Assembly: GCA_016647705.1 (NCBI GenBank)
Contig: CM028327.1
Coordinates: 43,402,017-43,466,016, forward strand
Length of the DNA: 64,000 nt
Direction: 5' to 3'
From: Eucommia ulmoides
Lineage: Eukaryota > Streptophyta > Magnoliopsida > Garryales > Eucommiaceae
The notes under the pieces were generated by a model that saw only the letters and a list, made by a program, of their open reading frames with translations, had not been told where the DNA came from and made no database searches. Below, in pieces: positions 11,166-23,672 of the stretch. Positions within the stretch are counted from its first letter, which is position 1, and every line of letters starts with the position of its first letter. The translations under genes were made by a program, and so were the position numbers.

Positions 11166-11640
11166 TTACGTCATGTTTGATAACAATTTTATCCTAAAAT
11201 CAATAGAAAGTGACAGAAAGTCATAAAGTTTGGGGATGAAAACTATAATTTATGGTGGCGGCGGCTGTGCCGGCGACCGGCGCGGCGGTTGACGGCGGTG
11301 GTGCACCAGTTTGACGGCCTTCCTTATCTCCCTCTCCTCTCTGTGTACAGAAAAGCTGATGGAGCTAGAGGTGCGAAGCCGACGATCGATGTGAAGCTCA
11401 CAGGAGAGCATTTCGGTAAACTCATTCCTCACCATTTTTGAAAACGGGACTAATTGGTGCAAGAATAGCCGACGATGGGAGTAAACGATGTAAGAAAAAG
11501 GTGTTGACGGGAGTAATCCGTGCAAAGAAAAACCGATGAGAGTAGGTGGTAAATAGTTTTTTTTTTTTGGAGTAATCGGTAATTTTCCCTTATTTAAAAA
11601 TAAAAAACAATTTAAAAATTTTAATATTTTACATGACCTT
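11166..11640. other. non-coding stretch with a short GC-rich block
   Basis: 11250-11330 is unusually GC-rich (GGCGGCGGCTGTGCCGGCG region) against an AT-rich background. A minus-strand open frame covers 11525-11250, but its proline/arginine-rich end reflects the GGC repeats and I recognise no domain. It may be a captured 5' exon; this is unproven. Confidence 0.35.
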
Positions 11641-11860
11641 ACAAAACCCCAATAAATTTTTAAATTTCATCTTAATTAAATTTCTAAATCTACCTCGGTT
11701 AAGACATATCCAAATTCCAACCCTTATATATTAAACTCACTCGTACATTTCTTTCTTACTATATTGATTATAAACCTAGAGTGAGAAAGAGGAACCTAGA
11801 GAGAGAATCTTCGCCATGCTTTGAAATAAGTCTAAAGATTTGGGGTAGAAAATGTATTTT
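11641..11860 (+). promoter_or_regulatory. orphan SPH-type promoter 2
   Basis: CCCTTATATATT at 11721, then TTCTTACTATATTGATTATAAA and AACCTAGAGAGAGAATC, paralleling the 12040-12166 promoter. It is followed by the 5' flank of the next repeat (TTTCAACTTTTAAAAGTTTA) instead of a coding region, so the gene body was lost or never copied. Confidence 0.6.
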
Positions 11861-12049
11861 TCAATGACCTCCCCTTTCAACTTTTAAAAGTTTACATTTT
11901 GACCCACATATTTAATTTAAAATTAAAATCAATTTAAAAAATTTAACATTTTACACGGCATTAAAAATTTCCAATAAATTTTTTAAAATAAACTTTAAAT
12001 TTTTCTGAATCAACCGCTGTCATTAGAATAAATTCAAATCCCGAACCCC

Positions 12050-12057
12050 TATAAATA
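12050..12057 (+). promoter_or_regulatory. TATA box of SPH at 12167
   Basis: TATAAATA, 110 bp before the ATG. The leader between them contains three runs of AGAGAG separated by AACCT or AATCT. Confidence 0.6.
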
Positions 12058-12166
12058 GAACCTTCCCATGCATATCTTTCTTACTACATTGATTATAAAC
12101 CTAGAGAGAGAGAGAAATCTAGAGAGAGAAACCTAGAGAGAGAGAGAGTGTATTTGTTTGTTCACC

Positions 12167-12586
12167 ATGAATTTCATCTCCATGTTCATGGTCTTAGCCA
12201 TAACCTCACCCTATCTACAAAAAGCCAATGCCACCCCCAACCCCAACCCCACACCCAAACACTACCTCATCCACGTCATCAACAACATAACAGCCAACCC
12301 CGACCCGTTGATCGTCCACTGCCAATTGGGAAACGAAGACCTCGGACAACATATCCTATACCGGAATAACGATATCCATTGGCGGTTTAACATAAACCTG
12401 ATCGAGGATAAACTATTCCTCTGCAATATGAGGTGGTACCTTAAGCAAAAGACCTTCGTGGTGTGGGACTCTAAGCACATAGAGGGGAAATGCTTTAACA
12501 GTGGTGTTTGTTCATGGATGGTGGAAGAGAGTGGAATGTATTTCAAAGGGGATACCAATATCTATGAATTAATGTATACTTGGTAA
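12167..12586 (+). CDS. S-protein homologue (self-incompatibility S1 family), subfamily 2, intact
   Basis: A single-exon gene of 139 residues. The start is the ATG at 12167 in TTCACCATGAA context. A signal peptide covers about residues 1-20 (MNFISMFMVLAIT onward). It is followed by an Asn/Pro/Thr-rich linker (PNPNPTPKH), which is not seen in subfamily 1. The S1 core has LIHVINNI, the four cysteines at 52, 86, 109 and 115, LGQHILYRNND, FLCNMRW and CSWMVEESG, and ends in YTW. It is expected to be secreted as a small disulphide-bonded protein, with function unknown. It shares the LGQHILYRNND segment at DNA level with the pseudogenes at 9044 and 26355 and is the only intact member of this subfamily here. 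It is preceded by a TATA box and leader, and a MITE follows 23 bp after the stop. Confidence 0.92.
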   Translation: MNFISMFMVLAITSPYLQKANATPNPNPTPKHYLIHVINNITANPDPLIVHCQLGNEDLGQHILYRNNDIHWRFNINLIEDKLFLCNMRWYLKQKTFVVWDSKHIEGKCFNSGVCSWMVEESGMYFKGDTNIYELMYTW

Positions 12587-12608
12587 TTTGAATATATATG
12601 TATTAGAA

Positions 12609-12938
12609 TTTTTGTACTTTGTATGTCTGAAGTTTCGGAGAAATCTCACTTCAGCTACTGTCATTTTAATTTGAACACTTTAAACCTTAAAGTAGTCAAA
12701 TTGTGTTAGGTAAGTCCAAATCTTAAATCCCGTCCTTATTTTTGACAAAAAATAGCCACATGTAAAGCACATAAATCATCCGCATGGGTGATTTCTGTAA
12801 AAAAAAAAATGACGGGGTTAACGATTTAGATTCACTTGACATGATTTGAATATTTTAGGGTTTCAAGTGTTCAAAATGAAAGTACAGAGATTAAAGTGGA
12901 ATTTCTCTTAACTTTTAGGGGTACAAAGTGCAAAAACC
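12609..12938. mobile_element. MITE downstream of SPH 12167
   Basis: About 330 bp with inverted ends (TTTTTGTACTTTGTATGTC and GGGGTACAAAGTGCAAAAA). Same superfamily of TACTTTG-ended MITEs as 7288, 18713 and 19335. Confidence 0.65.
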
Positions 12939-13678
12939 TCTTTTATATATAAATTTGAGTTGGTTGATGAATGAATAAATTTTAATTTTACTTTGGTGTT
13001 TTGACACTTTGTACCCCTAAGTTTTGACCATTATTTCACTTTGGTCTTTGTAGTTTGAATTTAACCACACACTACAAGAAAAATGGGATTTGGCTACAAA
13101 TTTTTTTTGTAGTCAAATCCCTAATTTCGTAGCGAAAATGTTTTAGTGATGAAAAATTTACTGTTCCAATTTTGTAACCTATGTGTCGTAGCAGAAGATT
13201 TTTGGTGACGAATTTTAATTTCGTAGCGAAAGACTACTATTTTGCGACGAATTATTTCGTAACTAAATTTGTAGTTAATAAATTCATTTTGTAGCCAAAA
13301 AGTTATTATAAATGGCAGAAATAATATTTTAGCGAAGAAAATTTTCGTCGCAAAAAAAGACTGAAATGGCTGGAAATTGTTTTGGTGACGAAATTATTTT
13401 TGTCGCCAAAAATATATGAAAGTAGGAAACAATTGGCGACGAATTTTTTTTGGTTGCCAAAACAAAATTTAAATTTGCGAGAAAACATTCTGCGACCAAA
13501 TATTTTTGTAATAAAAAAATTGTAGCAAATTTCTTTACTTAGAATTATGAATGTCAATTTATAACCACATCCAATCAACAAAAAGTAAACAAAACCATAC
13601 AATTACCTTAAAAATCAAATAGTCAAAATATACCAACTATACCAATATCCTTAAACACTAATATAACAAAAAAACAAA

Positions 13679-13914
13679 ATGTCTGACATTTTTGTCCACG
13701 TGTTTACTTCCCCATTCATGGGTACAAAATTTCTCACAATATATCTCATCACACTTGAAAACTTACTTGCCATATCATCATCCGTTGGCCTATTAAAAAG
13801 GGAATCAAATTCAATCTTCAATGAATTGTTATCATTAGCCTTCAGTAATTTGCTTGTCCCACGTCCTATAGTTGGTCTACGTTTTTTGGCGTGCACGCCC
13901 TTATCTGCCGACAC
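13679..13914 (-). pseudogene. plant CACTA-associated (Transposase_24 / Ptta-En-Spm type) fragment
   Basis: About 79 residues on the minus strand from 13914. They begin MSADKGVHAKKRRPTIGRGTS and continue with SKLLKAN, a KIEFD strand, a FSSVMRYIVRNFVPM segment and a final NTWTKMSDI. This order (RG-threonine motif, K-IEF, then a helix with V-R-x-x-V/I-P before a Trp) resembles the accessory protein of plant CACTA elements. The similarity ends at MSDI, which could be an exon end. The strand defines the likely orientation of the element. Identification is by recognition of the pattern only. Confidence 0.6.
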
Positions 13915-14032
13915 AAATTTAATAAAAATTTAATATGAATCTGTAAACACAAATAGAAATAGAATTTTGTTTTGAGTGAATCCTAACCTCCTTTCATTCA
14001 ATATATTTTTTGCCCCTAATATTTGAAAATAA

Positions 14033-14236
14033 ACAGCAACAACAACAAAAACAGAAACAACGACGGAAACAGAAACAAAAACAGCAACGGAAATAGTAAC
14101 AACAACGGAAACAGAAACAACAACTGATACACAAACCGCAGCAGCAACAGAAACATAAACCAAAACCGAAACAGAAATAGCAACGGAAATAGAAACCGAA
14201 ATGGAAACAGCAATAGCAGCAACAACAGAACAGAAA
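14033..14236. repeat. AACAGAAAC-type minisatellite, array 1
   Basis: Six-base-period purine/adenine-rich repeat (AACAGA, AACGGA, AACAAA) inside the CACTA element. The reading frames it opens (Val-Ser or Phe-Leu repeats) are artefacts. Confidence 0.85.
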
Positions 14237-15603
14237 CCTACATTATGAATTCAGCCCACCAAGCTGCTATCCAGAAATACATGCCTAAAATGTTGAAAAT
14301 TAAACACCAAATACTCTATCCATTATTTCTTAAAGAATAATTAGTTGCAACAGTTGACTTCCCTTGAAATTTATGAATGACAACATAAGGCAACAATGGC
14401 ACCGTAGAAGATGTTGAAAAAACACTCATTTCATAAACGGAAACAAGTTAAACTTTTGCATGCATGTTCTGAATAGGTTCTCACTCACATACCCTGAAAG
14501 GAAGCCTTAATTCAATCTAAAATTTTCATGTCTAAAACATTTGTTAACAAATCACATGCAAACAGTACAAATATTGAACAAACAATTTAGATGTAACAAA
14601 GCTAAATATGCATAGTATGAAAATGTGACTAAAAATATATTAACCGATTTTTCTTATAAAAATAATATTGACAGGTATCAAGAAAACACCTTGAACAACC
14701 ACTGCCTTCTTCCATTGCTCTAATGCTCAATGGAAGGCCCTACTTTCTTCCTCCGTTCTAAATTGAAAAGTGAATCCTCTTGAATAGGTTTTCTGGTCAA
14801 AGGTAGAAAGAACAACAAAAAGGCAGTTGGTATTTACTTAACCATATTTACATGATAATGTCATGTCCAAACAACAAGATATTCTGCAGTGCATAGAATA
14901 CTATCCAGAGTCAACAATTATAAACACGGAATAATATTCAAATAGGACATTCATGGTACCAAAAACCTACATTCAATTGTAACACATTTATTACTTCCAA
15001 GCAAGTCCAAAAAATAGACAGGAAACAAATCTTTCCAACTGAAACTGAAAACCGTTTACGATGAAAAACTGTTAGCTTATCCAACTTCTTGTGTTACGTA
15101 GGCAAATAAATGAGCACTGAAAAACATTACTTTTCATACCTCTTTGGCGATTTCTGACCTTTCAGCAATGGAAACCGATTGGACAGGGCTCAACTTAAAA
15201 AGCTGAAAATAGAATGGAGAAAATTAATTCACATGTAAATGATTTTTTTTTTCTGAAATTAGAAAATAAAAACTGAATTTTTTATTAAAAATTACAACAT
15301 TATGACATTTTATCAAACATGAATATTGGGTGTAATTATGATTAGATTATCAAGAAATCACCAAGAGGGGAGGGTTTGGTATTTTGGTGGTCAATTTAAT
15401 GAGATTCAGAAAGGAAATCTTTATTTATTCTAGTCGAATAACCCTGTGTTCCAATTCACAGCTGTCTATGAGTTTGCGTGGGTATTTTCCAAGTTTCTAT
15501 TTCAAAATTACATACCAAAAGTAACCTCAAAGAACCTCAAAAGTAGCCTCAAAGAACAAATCAATAATGATTTAGCTATTTAGCTAAACAACCATAAGAC
15601 TCA

Positions 15604-15795
15604 GTGAAGCAGCGCCAAAAGAATATGAAAATGCATAATGAGGAGCAGAATTTTAATATAGTCATGCTTCGTTTAGCTTATGACTAAAGGATGTGCTCGG
15701 TGAAGCAGTGCCAAAAGAATATGAAAATGCATAATGAGGGGCAAAATTTTAATATGGTCATGCTTCGTTTAGTTTATGACTAAAGGATGTGTTCG
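15604..15795. repeat. 96-bp tandem duplication
   Basis: Two head-to-tail units (15604-15699 and 15700-15795), each starting GTGAAGCAG and including CATGCTTCGTTTAG. Only a few substitutions separate them. Inside the CACTA element, non-coding. Confidence 0.85.
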
Positions 15796-16122
15796 TTAAC
15801 AAATTGAAAACTATGAATATGAAGTAATCTATTTTTTAAAATTTGAGCGAACCGTGGTTGTGTATTGAAAGTTTGCGATCTGAAAAAAAATATATATATA
15901 TAAACAAACTTTAGCTTTCACTAGCTTCTAACCTAATTTTGTGTGAACACACCACTCTGAATTCCCTAAATTTAATCACCTCAATAAGTTCTTACTCAAA
16001 ACAGATATGTCAACATAGAAACTGTATGAACTGAGCTTTAGATTCATACAAAAACAATCAACTTTGCAGCTTAAACCGAAGAAAATATAAGAATAGACAT
16101 AGAATCAAATCAAAAAGAGTAA

Positions 16123-16300
16123 TAGCAAAATAGAAACAGAAACAGAAACAAAAACAGAAACAACAATGGAAACAGAAACAAAAACGGAAACAGCAACGAC
16201 GGCAGCAGCAGTAGAAACCAAAATAGAAACAGAAACAGAAACCAAAACCGAAACAGAAACAACAATGGAAACAGAAACAGAAACGGAAACAGATACAGGT
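16123..16300. repeat. AACAGAAAC-type minisatellite, array 2
   Basis: Same hexamer family as 14033-14236 and in the same orientation, about 2 kb further on in the CACTA element. Confidence 0.85.
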
Positions 16301-18296
16301 TTGACCTCATAACATATGACTTCCAAAACGTACACATTAATGATAATTTTTTAGCACTCGTTTACAAATTCCATGGATAAACACAACCTTAATATTAATG
16401 GATCAATAGAAACAGAAACAGAGAACAAAGAACAGAAATTGACACACTTTTCTATCAAATTATGGGAGCAAAGTAGAAACAAATTATAACAAAATTAATA
16501 ATTTTACTTTTTATAACAATTATATAAATGAAAACTAAAGAACAAAACTCTAACACAATCAAGAACTCAAGAACAAAATCGACTGTGATTTTTGGGGTTT
16601 GCGGGATACCCATGACGAAATTGAAGGAGAAAGGGGAAAAGAGAAGCATGATAAGCGGTTTAGTTTGAAGGGCGGCGAGAGATTCTTGGATGTTCGATTG
16701 CAACGCCGGAAAGGACCAAACAGTTTTTAGGGCATATAAAGGAGAGGGAAGAGGGCATACCTAGTGGAAGAGAGCAACAACGCTAGAGGAAGACGACGAT
16801 GCAGAGAATGCAGAGAAGTTACAAATCAAGAGAGAGCAATTTGTGCCTGCGCAAAATATAGAGAAGTTACAAATGATCTGAGAAGTCGAAAGAAAACGAA
16901 CCTGTAACGAGAGGAAAACCGAGAGAGGTGATTCGCAGTGGTCTGGTGCTGTTGCATTGGCCAGATCTGACGAAGGTGGCTAGATCTGAGGGGTGATGTA
17001 CGATGAAGCGACGGTAATGGTGTTGGCGAGGCCGATGGAGATGGGGCCGATGTGCGATGACCCTCAACGGTGATGGCAGTGACGGTGGCCGCTTGTAAGA
17101 AGAGAGCAAAAAGAGAGAGCCGAGAGAGAGAGAGAGGGGAGATGAAGAAAGGATTTCGGGAGATGCAGAAGAGGATTTCGGGAGCGGGAAGAGGAAAATT
17201 TTCCATTGCCTTTTTTTTTTTTTTGGAGCTTAAGTTTCCAATTCTATTTTTTTTTTTTTTATTATTATTATTATTATTGTTATTATTTTATTTTAATATA
17301 TGTATTAGGAAACCATTAAGTGACTTATAATTAAAGGGAGAGGGTCAGACTGTAGAGAGAGAGAGAGGGTAGACAGAAAGAAGAGGCTTTCGACGTACGC
17401 CAGCGGGAACATCAATATTTGCTAGCACTTTTTTTTTTTCGTCTCCAAATGTTAAATATAGGCGGTCACATTGGCAACGAATCTATTTCGTCTCCCATAC
17501 ATTTGCAATGACAAAACGCGACGAAAGGGGTTCGTCGCCAAATAAAAAAATATCTCGTACCACATTGGCGACGAAATGTTTCCGTCGCTAATACGCTAAT
17601 GGGAATTTTTTTCCTTTTTTTTGTTTGGCGCTAAGAATTGGTCGTACCAATAGCGACGAGTTCTATAATTTCGTCGCCTATTAACCATCTTTGATTACAA
17701 ATTTACACTTCGTGGCCAAAAGAGGTCACATTTGGCGACGACTATTCATTTTGTAGTTAATAGACACATTTGACGACGATTATTGTGTCATCGCCAAAAA
17801 AATTCATAGCAGAATCTCATTTTTCTTGTAGTGACATTATATTCTATGTTTCGTAATGATCCCACTTCAGTCTAAATTTAATAGCTTCCTTTCAATTTTG
17901 GATGGCAATTAGTTACCTATTTTGCATCCACTATGTTTAAGAGGATCTTAAGTAGGACATTTTCATCATTTTCTTTTGCCCTTTAAAAAATTTCTATAAA
18001 ACACACACATACACTCATATTATGTTATATCCATATTTCTGATTTATGAGTATTTAAGCAAGAAAGAGAATGGAAAAGCGGGAAAGAAGAGGTTGAAAGT
18101 GCTCATAAAACCTCTTACAAATAATCACATGCATGTCAACTGTCAAGTGGCTATTTTCTGTCTAAAATTGTAGTGGAAGATAAAGACTTGAACTGTGGGA
18201 TGATTAGGAAAGATCACGACGTTATATTTTTAAATTGAAAGCATGGGGACTAAAGTGAATTTTTGGTTAAATTTCAATGGTAGAAAGTGTCAAAAT

Positions 18297-18831
18297 CCCT
18301 ATTACGTTTACATTCTCTCTCTAAATTTAAAAGTTTAAGAAAAATAAAATTAGATAGAAAAAATCAATTTTATTCTCGTAAAATTCAATTTTATTGGACG
18401 AAAAATATAAAAATTGGATTCCATCATTCTCAAATTGCACAAATTAAAATTGACATAAAAAGAAAAACATATTGAACAAATCACTTTCTAAAATATTTTT
18501 TAAATTAAAATTGTTTAATTAGGAGTGTAATTATTTTTTATTTAATAAAAATATAAATATATACCGTGCCATAAAAAAATTGGTGCCGCTATTAAATTGA
18601 GACTCAAAAGCAATTATTTTTTTGGCCCTGGATAGGTTGATAATTATTCTTTTTGCCCGTAAATGTTATTTTCATTGCGAATATAAAAATTTAACAAATT
18701 TATATAAATATTTGAGATTTTTGTACTTGGCAATCCTGAAATTTCAGAGAAATTTCACTTTAGTCCATTTTTTTTTTCATTTGAACACATCAAACCTTGA
18801 AATATCCAAATCATGTCAAGTTACTATTTCT
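18297..18831. other. AT-rich non-coding stretch
   Basis: No gene or clear repeat except the beginning of a MITE at 18713. Homopolymer-rich, with only short chance frames. Confidence 0.4.
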
Positions 18832-19039
18832 GTCATTTTTTATGATGGAATTCACCCACGTAGGTGATTACGTGTTTGATACATGGCTGATTTTTATTTT
18901 AAAAAATAACGGAGTTACCAATTTAGATTAACTAGACACAATTCAGATACTTCGGGGGTTTAACGTGTTTAAATTGAAAGTACAAGGACAAAATTGGTGG
19001 ATTTCGACAAACTTTAGGGGTGCAAAGTGAACAAACCTC
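18713..19039. mobile_element. MITE, TACTTTG/TGCAAAGTG type
   Basis: About 327 bp with ends TTTGTACTTGGCAATCCTG and GGGGTGCAAAGTGAACAAAC. The inner part includes CCACGTAGGTGATTACG. The right half is also present at 6789-6972. Confidence 0.6.
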
Positions 19040-19772
19040 TAAACATTTAAAAAAAATTAATTTTAGCCAATGAACAATTTGGATCACTACACCTATCTTT
19101 AAATTCAAATTAAGTGGAGTGCAAATATATGGAAGAATAATAATGTGTGAATAATAAATAGTTGTGCCCTAATTAATTGAGGAACCATTTAATGTTTAAT
19201 GTAATCTACTTTGAATATTGTCATAATTACTTTTTTCTTTTTTCTTTTTTTAAATGCTTGAAATTTAATTGTAGATTTTCATAATTTTTTGAGATTTTAT
19301 TTAGGATTAGCACTAATAAACTAATTCAAGGTTAAATTGTCAAAATTATTTGTACCCCTGAAGTTTCGGATAAATTTCACTTCAGTCCAAATCAATAACT
19401 TCGTTAATTTTTATGACGGAAATCAGTAACGCGTAAAATACAGAATCACCCACGTAGATGAATTTCGTCATAAAAAATGACAAAAGGACCAACTAGACAC
19501 GATTTGGATACTTTAAGATTTAATGTGTTCAAATTTAAATTATAAAGACTAAAGTGAGATTTCTCCAAAACTTTAGAGGTGCAAGGTACAAAAAGCTCAA
19601 TTAATGATTCAAAAGAAGAAAAAAAGAAAATTATATTTTTAGTCCCTAAAGTATGCAGTGTTTATAAAGTATGCAATGTTTATCTGCATCTTGAGGTTTG
19701 CCAAATTTTAAATTTTGTCATAAAAATATTATTCATAATTTTGGAAAACAATAAGTTATACAACACGTGATT
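18832..19772. repeat. segmental duplication, left block, copy 2
   Basis: Matches 6770-7700 in order and orientation, with small indels, and includes a MITE at about 19335-19598. The similarity ends at CAACACGTGA, where the copia element begins. Confidence 0.75.
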
Positions 19773-19777
19773 TTGGA

Positions 19778-20063
19778 ATTGACTGACTTGATGAACGGCA
19801 TAGACAATGTCAGGGTGAGTGACAGTAAAGTATACAAGACTTTCAACTAGTTGACGATATAGAGTGGCATCCTGAAGAGGTGAACCATCAAGTAGGGTAA
19901 GTCTGACATTCGGCTCGAGAGGAGTAGTGGCAGTGGTTGAGTTAGTGATCCCAGCCTTAGAAAGGAGATCCAAGACATATTTAGCCTGAGAGAGAAAATA
20001 TCTATCAGAACCCGATGAGACTTTAAGGCCAAGAAAATAGGTGAGTACGCCAAGGTCTTTCAT
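19778..20063 (-). pseudogene. copia RT connection region, truncated
   Basis: Begins DLGVLTYFLGLKV and includes LSQAKYVLDLLSKAG, TPLEPN and a YRQLVESLVY / RPDI-like (HPDIVYAV) stretch. It ends at VSQFQ where the element is truncated, so RNase H is absent. Confidence 0.85.
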
Positions 20064-20078
20064 CTTGAATTGGCCACT

Positions 20079-20621
20079 TCAAAACTTTTTGAGTTCAGAA
20101 AAGCCGCGTAGATAATTTCCAGTAATAACCATATCATCCACGTACAGTAAAAAAAGGATAATATCATTGGCAGTATGATGAATAAACAGTGTTGAATCAT
20201 GAGCACTAGGTGTGAACCTAAACTGACAAATAGTAATACTGAATTTGGCAAACCAGGCACGTGGAGCTTGTTTTAAACCATACAGGGCACAACGAAGATG
20301 AAAAACTTTATTTCGAGGGACATCTAGGCCGGGAGGGGTATGCATATAGATTTCCTCAAGAAGATCGTCATTGAGAAATGCATTTTTGACATCCATTTGA
20401 AAGAGGGTCCATCTTTGAATGGCGGCGACAACAAGAAGTGTACGGACAAATGTGAGTCTCGCCACTGGAGCAAATGTCTCTTCATAGTCAATACCATATT
20501 CCTGAAAAAATTCCTTGGCAACAAGCCGGGCTTTGTATCTCTCAACAGAACCATCAGAAAGTGTCTTGATCTTAAACACCCATTTGTACCCAATAAGAGT
20601 TTCTAGGGGGCAGATCAACAA
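20079..20621 (-). pseudogene. copia reverse transcriptase (RVT_2)
   Basis: About 180 codons open, including GYKWVFKIK, YKARLVAKEF, ETFAPVARL, QMDVKNAFLND (first catalytic Asp), LYGLKQAPRAWF and the catalytic LYVDDMVITG box. It is the best-preserved part of the element. A frameshift near 20063 leads to MKDLGVLTYFLGLKV in another frame. The domain would copy copia RNA into DNA. Confidence 0.9.
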
Positions 20622-21150
20622 TATCCCAGGTATGAGTTTTAGTTACGGCATGAAGTTCTTCGTCCATTGCTTTCTGCCAAAGATGATTTGTATTAGCCTC
20701 TTAATAGGATTGAGGCTCATGCAGATGAAGTACAGTGGAAAAACAATGATAATCAGTAAGATAAGAAGGATGATGAGTTATCCTGGTAGATCTGCGGGAG
20801 TGATCTAAAGGATGGCTCTTAGAGGGAGTTGTTGCAGACTCATCAGACATAGAAATATTCTCGAGCACGACCGATTGGGTTCGAGGGGTACGGTCAGTTG
20901 ATGGTTCTGGAGCTGGAGCTGGAGCTGGGTTTGAAGAAATAAGGTCAGCTGTTAGTTCCAAAATAGAAGGGGTGATATCAGTTGATGAATCTGAGATAGA
21001 CTCAACCGTACCTAAAACTGGATTATCAGGAAATAACTCAATAGATGGATCAGTAAAGAATATGAAGTTAATGAGGGTTAACGTATAAAATGATCGTAAA
21101 GAAGAGAACATTTGATGTTCCCAAAAGATGACATGACGAGAGATACGAAG
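20622..21150 (-). pseudogene. copia integrase C-terminus / linker, 3' side of the solo LTR
   Basis: Begins in LRISRHVIFWEHQMF, which continues the integrase reading from the other side of the LTR. It is followed by a Pro/Ser/Thr-rich spacer (PAPAPAPEP) and a THHPSYLTDYH-like stretch before the RT. The two halves join cleanly when the LTR and one CGAAG copy are ignored. Confidence 0.8.
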
Positions 21151-21784
21151 TGTCATGACCCGTCCCGGACACCCGTCATCCCAGGGCCGGCGTGATGACA
21201 ACATGACATTACCTGTTACATTAAATTTTTTTTATACATTACAAAATACCATAAATTACTATACAATTCATTATACAAGATAGCATAATCTTTTTCTTTA
21301 TTATGGTTCACCTCTGACAGCTAAACGCAAAAATTCCCAGATGACTCCACCTAATGCCAGTAAGGGACCGTCTCCTAAAAGATTCACCTGCGAGTGTACT
21401 GCCTTCTTAGTAAAAATTATTTTTTATCATGACAATAATACATTCTAAATAATACAACATTTAAATAGATCAAGCGTAAATATATATCCACCACACAGTT
21501 GGTAAAATCTCCAGTATCAAATCAGCAATGAAAGTAAAACAGTATAAATAAGTTTCCAAACACCATAATCAATAATAAATCACCCAATATATATATGAAA
21601 CACCCCAACTCAAACACACATCTCAATCCTATACCCACCGGCTAAGCCATAGTAATCATTTTAACCTCACGATCGGGAGTTGCAACGGTACCGTAACCAT
21701 CCGTAGGATATGCCTTCCTAGTGGACCTAACTGCGCAGATCACCGCCTACCGGACGTCTTCGGAGGCCAATAATATAAATCACC

Positions 21785-21990
21785 ATATGATAAATATCCA
21801 TCTGCCGAACCACCCTCCGGACAGACCATAATATAAATCACCACCTGCCAGACCACCCTCCGGACAGGACATCATAAACTATAGCATAGTCAACTCAATA
21901 ATATCACCACCAAATCACAAATAAATATCTATCTGCCGGACCACCCTCCGGACAGACCATAATATAAATCACCATCTCATCCATACCGTC
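21785..21990. repeat. short tandem array in the solo LTR
   Basis: Three to four imperfect copies of a unit with CTGCCGGACCACCCTCCGGA followed by AGACCATAATATAAATCACC. A shorter CCTACCGGACGTCTTCGG relative precedes it at about 21747. Confidence 0.8.
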
Positions 21991-22810
21991 AAAATCACCA
22001 ACGTCCACCTCTTTTTCACAAAACCAACTTTTAAATCCGAAAATCATATTTTTCACTTTTAATTGAAAACCGTCTAATTTTAACAGAACCATTTTCCCCT
22101 CTCTATTTTTATGAAAACCAAATATTTTCTATTCTCTTTTAAAACCACCAAATTCAACAAAACTCATTTTTCAACTTTATTTTAAAGCCACCATATTTTA
22201 ACGAAAATCCATTTCCGCCAACTCACCCCAAAATCCCACGAAAATTATAAAATATCCTTATTTTTCATAGACCAATACAATTCCTCAAAAATTCGTTTCA
22301 TCAACTCACTCCAACAAAACCCGCTTGATCCATTATCATTTTAAAATCATACAGTGGAAACAAACACAGATTTCATCATATGTAAATATAAAAATAAGTT
22401 CGCAAGAAGACAGTACACTCACCTGATAATCCGCTCTCAGAAGCTACACTGACTACCCGCTACTGAATTTCCGGTAATTGTGAACCTATTTGTGACAGAA
22501 CCTAAATTAATATTATAGAGATAAATCACCTATTTGTGTAATACAAATCCTACGACCATTAATTTCCTACTCTCCACGTTTGTTATGCGAACATATAATT
22601 TAGCAAGTTTTAATATCGTTAATATTATTTTGTAGTGTTGTTACTATTTATCTTATTTACTTGATTCGTATAAATGATCCCCTTATTCCTTTATTAAAAA
22701 TTCTAAAACTAAACAAACTAAGTTTAGAAGTCACAAATGTAATTTAGAGTGTTACCCAATCCGAACCAATTATTGATCTCTTCCAAAATTCAGTTATTAT
22801 TGTCTTAGTG

Positions 22811-22990
22811 TCCACCGCCTTAGTGCTAAACCCACTGCTGAGGTGAACCAACTTCTCCCTTTCTCCAAATTTCACACTGCAGTTTCACCACCTAGGCGAA
22901 CTTCCCACCGCCTTGGCGATGGATCACCCTCTTGCACACTGACCACACCGCCTAGGCAAACTTCCCACCGCCTAGGCGAACACTCTTCTG
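22811..22990. repeat. CCGCCTAGGCG motif cluster in the solo LTR
   Basis: About six degenerate copies of CACCGCCTAGGCGAACTT within 180 bp, in direct orientation with a palindromic core. A similar cluster is in the other LTR at 34485-34680. Confidence 0.75.
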
Positions 22991-23529
22991 TCTTTCTACC
23001 CTGTTTGCACCCCACCGATCATTCTCTCTTTCTTCTCTCCCCCAACTCCGGCAACCACCACCACCTATGGCTTACACAAAAATAACCCACACAAAACATA
23101 CCCACGGACCTCACAATCATCACCACGACTGCAATACCCCCCCCCCACACATCTCATACACACACATGCATTACTTGACAGACTACGCTGACGCCCCACC
23201 ACCATCCACCGTCGATCCCTCTACTACCACCCAAAACCAATAACATACACTCACACACAAATATGTCAACACACACACTAATTTTATCTCCAAACCATAA
23301 CAGAAAACAGGGGGGAAAACACACCTTTAATGAAGATGAAGCACACTGACACTCGCCGGACTTCCCTCTCTCTCTTCGTCTTTCTGTTTTCTGTCAAAAG
23401 TCAGTCGACCAGTGGCGACTCACAAACCGCCGCTGGCTGCCTTCTCTTACTCTTCTCCGGTTCTCCTTTCTCTTTCTCTTCTCTGCTCGGCTTCTCGATT
23501 CTTCTTTATCCACTCTTGATTCCCCCCCC

Positions 23530-23530
<1 letters not shown>

Positions 23531-23585
<55 letters not shown>

Positions 23586-23672
23586 ATGTGTGTGTGTGTG
23601 TGTGTGTGCATAAGCTCACCTTCCGGACAGCTCCCTGTCACCCCCTTATCCCTTCACCAACTCCCCTTTTCT

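Larger units (their letters stand above)
13070..17833 (-). mobile_element. CACTA (En/Spm) transposon, defective
   Basis: 4764 bp starting CACTACAAGAAAAATGGGAT and ending CATTTTTCTTGTAGTG, with a perfect 3-bp target duplication ACA on both sides (13067-13069 and 17834-17836). Subterminal regions at both ends carry many copies of GCGACGAAAT-like motifs in both orientations, as expected for transposase-binding arrays. The inside has one recognisable protein fragment (13679-13914, minus) plus AACAGAAAC-type minisatellites and AG-rich regions. I see no DDE transposase, so it appears non-autonomous. Confidence 0.92.
12999..18296. mobile_element. TIR element split by the CACTA insertion
   Basis: The left arm 12999-13069 begins TTTTGACACTTTGTACCCC and the right arm 17834-18296 ends GAAAGTGTCAAAAT, an inverted match. 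Each arm continues with the TTTCACTTTGGTC-like inner repeat. Without the CACTA element it would be about 530 bp, close to the elements before the SPH genes. Confidence 0.65.

Noticed and set aside
16105-16337. Frames with Val-Ser or Phe-Leu repeats here and at 13930-14225.
   Set aside because: They are translations of the AACAGAAAC minisatellites in the CACTA element.
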